Below, one piece after another: positions 13,301-25,681 of a DNA stretch of 64,000 nt (within the stretch, counting starts at the first letter, position 1; each line of letters opens with the position of its first letter). Under the pieces are notes generated by a model. That model saw nothing but the letters and a program-made list of their open reading frames with translations. It did not search any database and was not told where the DNA came from. Location of the stretch: contig CM082583.2 in the NCBI GenBank assembly GCA_040954595.2, positions 10,292,001-10,356,000 on the forward strand, read 5' to 3'. Source of the stretch: Balanoglossus misakiensis. Lineage: Eukaryota; Hemichordata. The translations under genes were made by a program, and so were the position numbers.

Positions 13301-16300
13301 TTTTTCACAAAAATCATGGGTTATAGCCCATGATTTTCATCAAAAAATCACAATTTTCCGACTTTTTTAATTTTCAAAATTTGGCCGTTTTTCACAAAAA
13401 TCATGGGTTATAGCCCATGATTTTCATCAAAAAATCACAATTTTCCGACTTTTTTAATTTTCAAAATTTGGCCGTTTTTCACAAAAATCATGGGTTATAG
13501 CCCATGATTTTCATCAAAAAATCACAATTTTCCGACTTTTTTAATTTTCAAAATTTGGCCGTTTTTCACAAAAATCATGGGTTATAGCCCATGATTTTCA
13601 TCAAAAAATCACAATTTTCCGACTTTTTTAATTTTCAAAATTTGGCCGTTTTTCACAAAAATCATGGGTTATAGCCCATGATTTTCATCAAAAAATCACA
13701 ATTTTCCGACTTTTTTAATTTTCAAAATTTGGCCATTTTTCACAAAAATCATGGGTTATAGCCCATGATTTTCATCAAAAAATCACAATTTTCCGACTTT
13801 TTTAATTTTCAAAATTTGGCCATTTTTCACAAAAATCATGGGTTATAGCCCATGATTTTCATCAAAAAATCACAATTTTCCGACTTTTTTAATTTTCAAA
13901 ATTTGGCCATTTTTCACAAAAATCATGGGTTATAGCCCATGATTTTCATCAAAAAATCACAATTTTCCGACTTTTTTAATTTTCAAAATTTGGCCATTTT
14001 TCACAAAAATCATGGGTTATAGCCCATGATTTTCATCAAAAAATCACAATTTTCCGACTTTTTTAATTTTCAAAATTTGGCCATTTTTCACAAAAATCAT
14101 GGGTTATAGCCCATGATTTTCATCAAAAAATCACAATTTTCCGACTTTTTTAATTTTCAAAATTTGGCCATTTTTCACAAAAATCATGGGTTATAGCCCA
14201 TGAAAATCATCAAAAAATCACAATTTTCCGACTTTTTTAATTTTCAAAATTTGGCCATTTTTCACAAAAATCATGGGTTATAGCCCATGATTTTCATCAA
14301 AAAATCACAATTTTCCGACTTTTTTAATTTTCAAAATTTTGCCATTTTTCACAAAAATCATGGGTTATAGCCCATGATTTTCATCAAAAAATCACAATTT
14401 TCCGACTTTTTTAATTTTCAAAATTTGGCCATTTTTCACAAAAATCATGGGTTATAGCCCATGATTTTCATCGAAAAATCACAATTTTCCGACTTTTTTA
14501 ATTTTCAAAATTTGGCCATTTTTCACAAAAATCATGGGTTATAGCCCATGATTTTCATCGAAAAATCACAATTTTCCGACTTTTTTAATTTTCAAAATTT
14601 GGCCATTTTTCACAAAAATCATGGGTTATAGCCCATGATTTTCATCAAAAAATCACAATTTTCCGACTTTTTTAATTTTCAAAATTTGGCCATTTTTCAC
14701 AAAAATCATGGGTTATAGCCCATGATTTTCATCAAAAAATCACAATTTTCCGACTTTTTTAATTTTCAAAATTTGGCCATTTTTCACAAAAATCATGGGT
14801 TATAGCCCATGATTTTCATCAAAAAATCACAATTTTCCGACTTTTTTAATTTTCAAAATTTGGCCATTTTTCACAAAAATCATGGGTTATAGCCCATGAT
14901 TTTCATCGAAAAATCACAATTTTCCGACTTTTTTAATTTTCAAAATTTGGCCATTTTTCACAAAAATCATGGGTTATAGCCCATGATTTTCATCGAAAAA
15001 TCACAATTTTCCGACTTTTTTAATTTTCAAAATTTGGCCATTTTTCACAAAAATCATGGGTTATAGCCCATGATTTTCATCAAAAAATCACAATTTTCCG
15101 ACTTTTTTAATTTTCAAAATTTGGCCATTTTTCACAAAAATCATGGGTTATAGCCCATGATTTTCATCAAAAAATCACAATTTTCCGACTTTTTTAATTT
15201 TCAAAATTTGGCCATTTTTCACAAAAATCATGGGTTATAGCCCATGAAAATCATCAAAAAATCACAATTTTCCGACTTTTTTAATTTTCAAAATTTGGCC
15301 ATTTTTCACAAAAATCATGGGTTATAGCCCATGATTTTCATCAAAAAATCACAATTTTCCGACTTTTTTAATTTTCAAAATTTGGCCATTTTTCACAAAA
15401 ATCATGGGTTATAGCCCATGATTTTCATCAAAAAATCACAATTTTCCGACTTTTTTAATTTTCAAAATTTGGCCATTTTTCACAAAAATCATGGGTTATA
15501 ACCCATGATTTTCATCAAAAAATCACAATTTTCCGACTTTTTTAATTTTCAAAATTTGGCCATTTTTCACAAAAATCATGGGTTATAGCCCATGATTTTC
15601 ATCAAAAAATCACAATTTTCCGACTTTTTTAATTTTCAAAATTTGGCCATTTTTCACAAAAATCATGGGTTATAGCCCATGAAAATCATCAAAAAATCAA
15701 AATTTTCCGACTTTTTTAATTTTCAAAATTTGGTCATTTTTCACAAAAATCATGGGTTATAGCCCATGATTTTCATCAAAAAATCACAATTTTCCGATTT
15801 TTTTAATTTTCAAAATTTGGCCATTTTTCACAAAAATCATGGGTTATAGCCCATGATTTTCATCGAAAAATCACAATTTTCCGACTTTTTTAATTTTCAA
15901 AATTTGGCCATTTTTCACAAAAATCATGGGTTATAGCCCATGAAAATCATCAAAAAATCACAATTTTCCGACTTTTTTAATTTTCAAAATTTGGCCATTT
16001 TTCACAAAAATCATGGGTTATAGCCCATGATTTTCATCAAAAAATCACAATTTTCCGACTTTTTTAATTTTCAAAATTTGGCCATTTTTCACAAAAATCA
16101 TGGGTTATAGCCCATGATTTTCATCAAAAAATCACAATTTTCCGACTTTTTTAATTTTCAAAATTTGGCCATTTTTCACAAAAATCATGGGTTATAGCCC
16201 ATGATTTTCATCAAAAAATCACAATTTTCCGACTTTTTTAATTTTCAAAATTTGGCCATTTTTCACAAAAATCATGGGTTATAGCCCATGATTTTCATCA

Positions 16301-18536
16301 AAAAATCACAATTTTCCGACTTTTTTAATTTTCAAAATTTGGCCAATTTTCACAAAAATCATGGGTTATAGCCCATGATTTTCATCAAAAAATCACAATT
16401 TTCCGACTTTTTTAATTTTCAAAATTTGGCCGTTTTTCACAAAAATCATGGGTTATAGCCCATGATTTTCATCAAAAAATCACAATTTTCCGACTTTTTT
16501 AATTTTCAAAATTTGGCCGTTTTTCACAAAAATCATGGGTTATAGCCCATGATTTTCATCAAAAAATCACAATTTTCCGACTTTTTTAATTTTCAAAATT
16601 TGGCCATTTTTCACAAAAATCATGGGTTATAGCCCATGATTTTCATCAAAAAATCACAATTTTCCGACTTTTTTAATTTTCAAAATTTGGCCATTTTTCA
16701 CAAAAATCATGGGTTATAGCCCATGATTTTCATCAAAAAATCACAATTTTCCGACTTTTTTAATTTTCAAAATTTGGCCATTTTTCACAAAAATCATGGG
16801 TTATAGCCCATGAAAATCATCAAAAAATCACAATTTTCCGACTTTTTTAATTTTCAAAATTTGGCCATTTTTCACAAAAATCATGGGTTATAGCCCATGA
16901 TTTTCATCAAAAAATCACAATTTTCCGACTTTTTTAATTTTCAAAATTTGGCCATTTTTCACAAAAATCATGGGTTATAGCCCATGATTTTCATCAAAAA
17001 ATCACAATTTTCCGACTTTTTTAATTTTCAAAATTTGGCCATTTTTCACAAAAATCATGGGTTATAGCCCATGATTTTCATCAAAAAATCACAATTTTCC
17101 GACTTTTTTAATTTTCAAAATTTGGCCATTTTTCACAAAAATCATGGGTTATAGCCCATGATTTTCATCAAAAAATCACAATTTTCCGACTTTTTTAATT
17201 TTCAAAATTTGGCCATTTTTCACAAAAATCATGGGTTATAGCCCATGATTTTCATCAAAAAATCACAATTTTCCGACTTTTTTAATTTTCAAAATTTGGC
17301 CATTTTTCACAAAAATCATGGGTTATAGCCCATGAAAATCATCAAAAAATCACAATTTTCCGACTTTTTTAATTTTCAAAATTTGGCCATTTTTCACAAA
17401 AATCATGGGTTATAGCCCATGATTTTCATTAAAAAATCACAATTTTCCGACTTTTTTAATTTTCAAAATTTTGCCATTTTTCACAAAAATCATGGGTTAT
17501 AGCCCATGATTTTCATCAAAAAATCACAATTTTCCGACTTTTTTAATTTTCAAAATTTGGCCATTTTTCACAAAAATCATGGGTTATAGCCCATGATTTT
17601 CATCGAAAAATCACAATTTTCCGACTTTTTTAATTTTCAAAATTTGGCCATTTTTCACAAAAATCATGGGTTATAGCCCATGATTTTCATCGAAAAATCA
17701 CAATTTTCCGACTTTTTTAATTTTCAAAATTTGGCCATTTTTCACAAAAATCATGGGTAATAGCCCATGATTTTCATCAAAAAATCACAATTTTCCGACT
17801 TTTTTAATTTTCAAAATTTGGCCATTTTTCACAAAAATCATGGGTTATAGCCCATGATTTTCATCAAAAAATCACAATTTTCCGACTTTTTTAATTTTCA
17901 AAATTTGGCCATTTTTCACAAAAATCATGGGTTATAGCCCATGATTTTCATCAAAAAATCACAATTTTCCGACTTTTTTAATTTTCAAAATTTGGCCATT
18001 TTTCACAAAAATCATGGGTTATAGCCCATGATTTTCATCAAAAAATCACAATTTTCCGACTTTTTTAATTTTCAAAATTTGGCCATTTTTCACAAAAATC
18101 ATGGGTTATAGCCCATGATTTTCATCAAAAAATCACAATTTTCCGACTTTTTTAATTTTCAAAATTTGGCCATTTTTCACAAAAATCATGGGTTATAGCC
18201 CATGATTTTCATCAAAAAATCACAATTTTCCGACTTTTTTAATTTTCAAAATTTGGCCATTTTTCACAAAAATCATGGGTTATAGCCCATGATTTTCATC
18301 AAAAAATCACAATTTTCCGACTTTTTAATTTTCAAAATTTGGCCATTTTTCACAAAAATCATGGGTTATAGCCCATGAAAATCATCAAAAAATCACAATT
18401 TTCCGACTTTTTTAATTTTCAAAATTTGGCCATTTTTCACAAAAATCATGGGTTATAGCCCATGATTTAAATCAAAAAATCACAATTTTCCGACTTTTTT
18501 AATTTTCAAAATTTGGCCATTTTTCATAAAAACCAT
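4371..18536 (+). repeat. Satellite family B block (163 units)
   Basis: From 4371 to 18537 the distance is 14,166 bases, which equals 163 units of 87 less a 14-base deletion near 5326 and a 1-base deletion near 18321. The reading frame seen in A units is closed here by TGA in GCCCATGA. Most units contain an inverted repeat, AAAATCATGGG / CCCATGATTTT, around TTATAG. Variant units with CCCATGAAAATC, CGAAAAATC, GGCCGTTTTT, CCGATTTTTTT or ATGCGTTATAG recur at exact multiples of 87 bp, showing copy-and-paste of multi-unit blocks. Confidence 0.95.
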
Positions 18537-21500
18537 GGGTTATAGCTCAGGAAATCTTCAAAAAATGACAATTTTTCGACTTTCCGAAATATCAAAATTT
18601 CTTCATTTTTTCACAAAAACCATGGGTTATAGCTCAGGAAATCTTCAAAAAATGACAATTTTTCGACTTTCCGAAAAATCAGAATTTCTTCATTTTTTCA
18701 CAAAAACCATGGGTTATAGCTCAGGAAATCTTCAAAAATAACAATTTTTCGACTTTCCGAAATATCAAAATTTCTTCATTTTTTCACAAAAACCATGGGT
18801 TATAGCTCAGGAAATCTTCAAAAAATGACAATTTTTCGACTTTCCGAAAAATCAAAATTTCTTCATTTTTTCACAAAAACCATGGGTTATAGCTCAGGAA
18901 ATCTTCAAAAAATGACAAATTTTCGACTTTCCGAAATATCAAAATTTCTTCATTTTTTCACAAAAACCATGGGTTATAGCTCAGGAAATCTTCAAAAAAT
19001 GACAATTTTTCGACTTTCCGAAAAATCAAAATTTCTTCATTTTTTCACAAAAACCATGGGTTATAGCTCAGGAAATCTTCAAAAAATGACAATTTTTCGA
19101 CTTTCCGAAAAATCAAAATTTCTTCATTTTTTCACAAAAACCATGGGTTATAGCTCAGGAAATCTTCAAAAAATGACAATTTTTCGACTTTCCGAAAAAT
19201 CAAAATTTCTTCATTTTTTCACAAAAACCATGGGTTATAGCTCAGGAAATCTTCAAAAAATGACAATTTTTCGACTTTCCGAAAAATCAAAATTTCTTCA
19301 TTTTTTCACAAAAACCATGGGTTATAGCTCAGGAAATCTTCAAAAAATGACAATTTTTCGACTTTCCGAAAAATCAAAATTTCTTCATTTTTTCACAAAA
19401 ACCATGGGTTATAGCTCAGGAAATCTTCAAAAAATGACAATTTTTCGACTTTCCGAAAAATCAAAATTTCTTCATTTTTTCACAAAAACCATGGGTTATA
19501 GCTCAGGAAATCTTCAAAAAATGACAATTTTTCGACTTTCCGAAAAATCAAAATTTCTTCATTTTTTCACAAAAACCATGGGTTATAGCTCAGGAAATCT
19601 TCAAAAAATGACAATTTCTCGACTTTCCGAAAAATCAAAATTTCTTCATTTTTTCACAAAAACCATGGGTTATAGCTCAGGAAATCTTCAAAAAATGACA
19701 ATTTTTCGACTTTCCGAAATATCAAAATTTCTTCATTTTTTCACAAAAACCATGGGTTATAGCTCAGGAAATCTTCAAAAAATGACAATTTTTCGACTTT
19801 CCGAAATATCAAAATTTCTTCATTTTTTCACAAAAACCATGGGTTATAGCTCAGGAAATCTTCAAAAAATGACAATTTTTCGACTTTCCGAAATATCAAA
19901 ATTTCTTCATTTTTTCACAAAAACCATGGGTTATAGCTCAGGAAATCTTCAAAAAATGACAATTTTTCGACTTTCCGACAAATCAAAATTTCTTCATTTT
20001 TTCACAAAAACCATGGGTTATAGCTCAGGAAATCTTCAAAAAATGACAATTTTTCGACTTTCCGAAAAATCAAAATTTCTTCATTTTTTCACAAAAACCA
20101 TGGGTTATAGCTCAGGAAATCTTCAAAAAATGACAATTTTTCGACTTTCCGAAAAATCAAAATTTCTTCATTTTTTCACAAAAACCATGGGTTATAGCTC
20201 AGGAAATCTTCAAAAAATGACAATTTTTCGACTTTCCGAAAAATCAAAATTTCTTCATTTTTTCACAAAAACCATGGGTTATAGCTCAGGAAATCTTCAA
20301 AAAATGACAATTTTTCGACTTTCCGAAATATCAAAATTTCTTCATTTTTTCACAAAAACCATGGGTTATAGCTCAGGAAATCTTCAAAAAATGACAATTT
20401 TTCGACTTTCCGAAATATCAAAATTTCTTCATTTTTTCACAAAAACCATGGGTTATAGCTCAGGAAATCTTCAAAAAATGACAATTTTTCGACTTTCCGA
20501 AATATCAAAATTTCTTCATTTTTTCACAAAAACCATGGGTTATAGCTCAGGAAATCTTCAAAAAATGACAATTTTTCGACTTTCCGAAATATCAAAATTT
20601 CTTCATTTTTTCACAAAAACCATGGGTTATAGCTCAGGAAATCTTCAAAAAATGACAATTTTTCGACTTTCCGAAATATCAAAATTTCTTCATTTTTTCA
20701 CAAAAACCATGGGTTATAGCTCAGGAAATCTTCAAAAAATGACAATTTTTCGACTTTCCGAAAAATCAAAATTTCTTCATTTTTTCACAAAAACCATGGG
20801 TTATAGCTCAGGAAATCTTCAAAAAATGACAATTTTTCGACTTTCCGAAAAATCAAAATTTCTTCATTTTTTCACAAAAACCATGGGTTATAGCTCAGGA
20901 AATCTTCAAAAAATGACAATTTTTCGACTTTCCGAAAAATCAAAAATTTCTTCATTTTTTCACAAAAACCATGGTTATAGCTCAGAAATCTTCAAAAAAT
21001 GACAATTTTTCGACTTTCCGAAATATCAAAATTTCTTCATTTTTTCACAAAAACCATGGCTTATAGCTCAGGAAATCTTCAAAAAATGACAATTTTTCGA
21101 CTTTCCGAAATATCAAAATTTCTTCATTTTTTCACAAAAACCATGGGCTTATAGCTCAGGAAATCTTCAAAAAATGACAATTTTTCGACTTTCCGAAAAA
21201 TCAAAATTTCTTCATTTTTTCACAAAACCATGGCTTATAGCTCAGGAAATCTTCAAAAAATGACAATTTTTCGACTTTCCGAAATATCAAAATTTCTTCA
21301 TTTTTTCACAAAAACCATGTGTTATAGCTCAGGAAATCTTCAAAAAATGACAATTTTTCGACTTTCCGAAATATCAAAATTTCTTCATTTTTTCACAAAA
21401 ACCATGGGTTATAGCTCAGGAAATCTTCAAAAAATGACAATTTTTCGACTTTCCGAAATATCAAAATTTCTTCATTTTTTCACAAAAACCATGGGTTATA

Positions 21501-24500
21501 GCTCAGGAAATCTTCAAAAAATGACAATTTTTCGACTTTCCGAAATATCAAAATTTCTTCATTTTTTCACAAAAACCATGGGTTATAGCTCAGGAAATCT
21601 TCAAAAAATGACAATTTTTCGACTTTCCGAAAAATCAAAATTTCTTCATTTTTTCACAAAAACCATGGGTTATAGCTCAGGAAATCTTCAAAAAATGACA
21701 ATTTTTCGACTTTCCGAAAAATCAAAATTTCTTCATTTTTTCACAAAAACCATGGGTTATAGCTCAGGAAATCTTCAAAAAATGACAATTTTTCGACTTT
21801 CCGAAAAATCAAAATTTCTTCATTTTTTCACAAAACCATGGGTTATAGCTCAGGAAATCTTCAAAAAAATGACAATTTTTCGACTTTCCGAAAAATCAAA
21901 ATTTCTTCATTTTTTCACAAAAACCATGGGTTATAGCTCAGGAAATCTTCAAAAAATGACAATTTTTCGACTTTCCGAAAAATCAAAATTTCTTCATTTT
22001 TTCACAAAAAACCATGGGTTATAGCTCAGGAAATCTTCAAAAAATGACAATTTTTCGACTTTCCGAAAAATCAAAATTTCTTCATTTTTTCACAAAAACC
22101 ATGGGGTTATAGCTCAGGAAATCTTCAAAAAATGACAATTTTTCGACTTTCCGAAAATCAAAATTTCTTCATTTTTTCACAAAAACCATGGGTTATAGCT
22201 CAGGAAATCTTCCAAAAATGACAATTTTTCGACTTTCCGAAAAATCAAAATTTCTTCATTTTATTCACAAAAACCATGGGTTATAGCTCAGGAAATCTTC
22301 AAAAAATGACAATTTTTCGACTTTCCGAAAAATCAAAATTTCTTCATTTATTCACAAAAACCATGGGTTATAGCTCAGGAAATCTTCAAAAAATGACAAT
22401 TTTTCGACTTTCCGAAAAATCAAAATTTCTTCATTTATTCACAAAAACCATGGGTTATAGCTCAGGAAATCTTCAAAAAATGACAATTTTTCGACTTTCC
22501 GAAAAATCAAAATTTCTTCATTTATTCACAAAAACCATGGGTTATAGCTCAGGAAATCTTCAAAAAATGACAATTTTTCGACTTTCCGAAAAATCAAAAT
22601 TTCTTCATTTTTTCACAAAAACCATGGGTTATAGCTCAGGAAATCTTCAAAAAATGACAATTTTTCGACTTTCCGAAAAATCAAAATTTCTTCATTTATT
22701 CACAAAAACCATGGGTTATAGCTCAGGAAATCTTCAAAAAATGACAATTTTTCGACTTTCCGAAAAATCAAAATTTCTTCATTTATTCACAAAAACCATG
22801 GGTTATAGCTCAGGAAATCTTCAAAAAATGACAATTTTTCGACTTTCCGAAAAATCAAAATTTCTTCATTTTTTCACAAAAACCATGGGTTATAGCTCAG
22901 GAAATCTTCAAAAAATGACAATTTTTCGACTTTCCGAAAAATCAAAATTTCTTCTTTTTTTCACAAAAACCATGGGTTATAGCTCAGGAAATCTTCAAAA
23001 AATGACAATTTTTCGACTTTCCGAAAAATCAAAATTTCTTCATTTTTTCACAAAAACCATGGGTTATAGCTCAGGAAATCTTCAAAAAATGACAATTTTT
23101 CGACTTTCCGAAAAATCAAAATTTCTTCATTTTTTCACAAAAACCATGGGTTACAGCTCAGGAAATCTTCAAAAAATGACAATTTTTCGACTTTCCGAAA
23201 AATCAAAATTTCTTCATTTTTTCACAAAAACCATGGGTTATAGCTCAGGAAATCTTCAAAAAATGACAATTTTTCGACTTTCCGAAAAATCAAAATTTCT
23301 TCATTTTTTCACAAAAACCATGGGTTATAGCTCAGGAAATCTTCAAAAAATGACAATTTTTCGACTTTCCGAAATATCAAAATTTCTTCATTTTTTCACA
23401 AAAACCATGGGTTATAGCTCAGGAAATCTTCAAAAAATGACAATTTTTCGACTTTCCGAAAAATCAAAATTTCTTCATTTTTTCACAAAAACCATGGGTT
23501 ATAGCTCAGGAAATCTTCAAAAAATGACAATTTTTCGACTTTCCGAAATATCAAAATTTCTTCATTTTTTCACAAAAACCATGGGTTATAGCTCAGGAAA
23601 TCTTCAAAAAATGACAATTTTTCGACTTTCCGAAATATCAAAATTTCTTCATTTTTTCACAAAAACCATGGGTTATAGCTCAGGAAATCTTCAAAAAATG
23701 ACAATTTTTCGACTTTCCGAAAAATCAAAATTTCTTCATTTTTTCACAAAAACCATGGGTTATAGCTCAGGAAATCTTCAAAAAATGACAATTTTTCGAC
23801 TTTCCGAAAAATCAAAATTTCTTCATTTTTTCACAAAAACCATGGGTTATAGCTCAGGAAATCTTCAAAAAATGACAATTTTTCGACTTTCCGAAATATC
23901 AAAATTTCTTCATTTTTTCACAAAAACCATGGGTTATAGCTCAGGAAATCTTCAAAAAATGACAATTTTTCGACTTTCCGAAAAATCAAAATTTCTTCAT
24001 TTTTTCACAAAAACCATGGGTTATAGCTCAGGAAATCTTCAAAAAATGACAATTTTTCGACTTTCCGAAAAATCAAAATTTCTTCATTTTTTCACAAAAA
24101 CCATGGGTTATAGCTCAGGAAATCTTCAAAAAATGACAATTTTTCGACTTTCCGAAATATCAAAATTTCTTCATTTTTTCACAATGGGCTATAGCTCAGG
24201 AAATCTTCAAAAAATGACAATTTTTCGACTTTCCGAAATATCAAAATTTCTTCATTTTTTCACAAAAACCATGGGTTATAGCTCAGGAAATCTTCAAAAA
24301 ATGACAATTTTTCGACTTTCCGAAATATCAAAATTTCTTCATTTTTTCACAAAAACCATGGGTTATAGCTCAGGAAATCTTCAAAAAATGACAATTTTTC
24401 GACTTTCCGAAAAATCAAAATTTCTTCATTTTTTCACAAAAACCATGGGTTATAGCTCAGGAAATCTTCAAAAAATGACAATTTTTCGACTTTCCGAAAA

Positions 24501-25489
24501 ATCAAAATTTCTTCATTTTTTCACAAAAACCATGGGTTATAGCTCAGGAAATCTTCAAAAAATGACAATTTTTCGACTTTCCGAAATATCAAAATTTCTT
24601 CATTTTTTCACAAAAACCATGGGTTATAGCTCAGGAAATCTTCAAAAAATGACAATTTCTCGACATTCCGAAATATCAAAATTCTTCATTTTTTCACAAA
24701 AACCATGGGTTATAGCTCAGGAAATCTTCAAAAAATGACAATTTTTCGACTTTCCGAAATATCAAAATTTCTTCATTTTTTCACAAAAACCATGGGTTAT
24801 AGCTCAGGAAATCTTCAAAAAATGACAATTTTTCGACTTTCCGAAATATCAAAATTTCTTCATTTTTTCACAAAAACCGTGGGTTATAGCTCAGGAAATC
24901 TTCAAAAAATGACAATTTTTCGACTTTCCGAAATATCAAAATTTCTTCATTTTTTCACAAAAACCATGGGTTATAGCTCAGGAAATCTTCAAAAAATGAC
25001 AATTTTTCGACTTTCCGAAATATCAAAATTTCTTCATTTTTTCACAAAAACCATGGGTTATAGCTCAGGAAATCTTCAAAAAATGACAATTTTTCGACTT
25101 TCCGAAATATCAAAATTTCTTCATTTTTTCACAAAAACCATGGGTTATAGCTCAGGAAATCTTCAAAAAATGACAATTTTTCGACTTTCCGAAATATCAA
25201 AATTTCTTCATTTTTTCACAAAAACCATGGGTTATAGCTCAGGAAATCTTCAAAAAATGACAATTTTTCGACTTTCCGAAATATCAAAATTTCTTCATTT
25301 TTTCACAAAAACCATGGGTTATAGCTCAGGAAATCTTCAAAAAATGACAATTTTTCGACTTTCCGAAATATCAAAATTTCTTCATTTTTTCACAAAAACC
25401 ATGGGTTATAGCTCAGGAAATCTTCAAAAAATGACAATTTTTCGACTTTCCGAAAAATCAAAATTTCTTCATTTTTTCATAAAAACCAT
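18537..25489 (+). repeat. Satellite family A, right block (about 80 units)
   Basis: The block spans 6,953 bases, close to 80 units of 87, with scattered 1-base indels concentrated at about 20940-22270. One unit near 24180 lacks the 9 bases AAAACCATG-like stretch between CACA and ATGGG. Six units between about 22260 and 22800 share TTCATTTATTCAC instead of TTCATTTTTTCAC. The repeat is open in one frame (29 residues, starting MGYSSGNLQK), giving reading frames of up to 820 codons that are not evidence for a gene. Confidence 0.94.
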
Positions 25490-25681
25490 GGGTTATAGCT
25501 CATGAAAATCGTCAAAAAATGACAATTTTTCGACTTTGCGAAATCTCAAAATTTCGTCATTTTTTGAAAAAAATCATGGGTTATAGCTCATGAAAATCAT
25601 CAAAAATGAACATTTTTTTACTTTGCGAATCATCAACATTTATTTAAATAAAAAAAACCATGGTATATAGCTCATGAAAAT
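25490..25681 (+). repeat. Right edge: diverged direct satellite units
   Basis: Two diverged units start at 25490 and 25578, and a fragment at 25662 follows. They carry CTCATGAAAATC and ACTTTGCGAA, as at the left edge of the array, and accumulate private substitutions such as GGTATATAG at 25663. Confidence 0.85.

Noticed and set aside
4371-18536. CRISPR array or bacterial repeat locus
   Set aside because: There are no unique spacers. The entire 87 bp is repeated, and the surrounding genes are eukaryotic.
3074-25505. Very long + strand reading frames encoding 29-residue repeats
   Set aside because: They are a by-product of an 87-bp satellite whose length is divisible by three. They start and stop at random indels, have no promoter or splice context, and the B block between them is closed at every unit.
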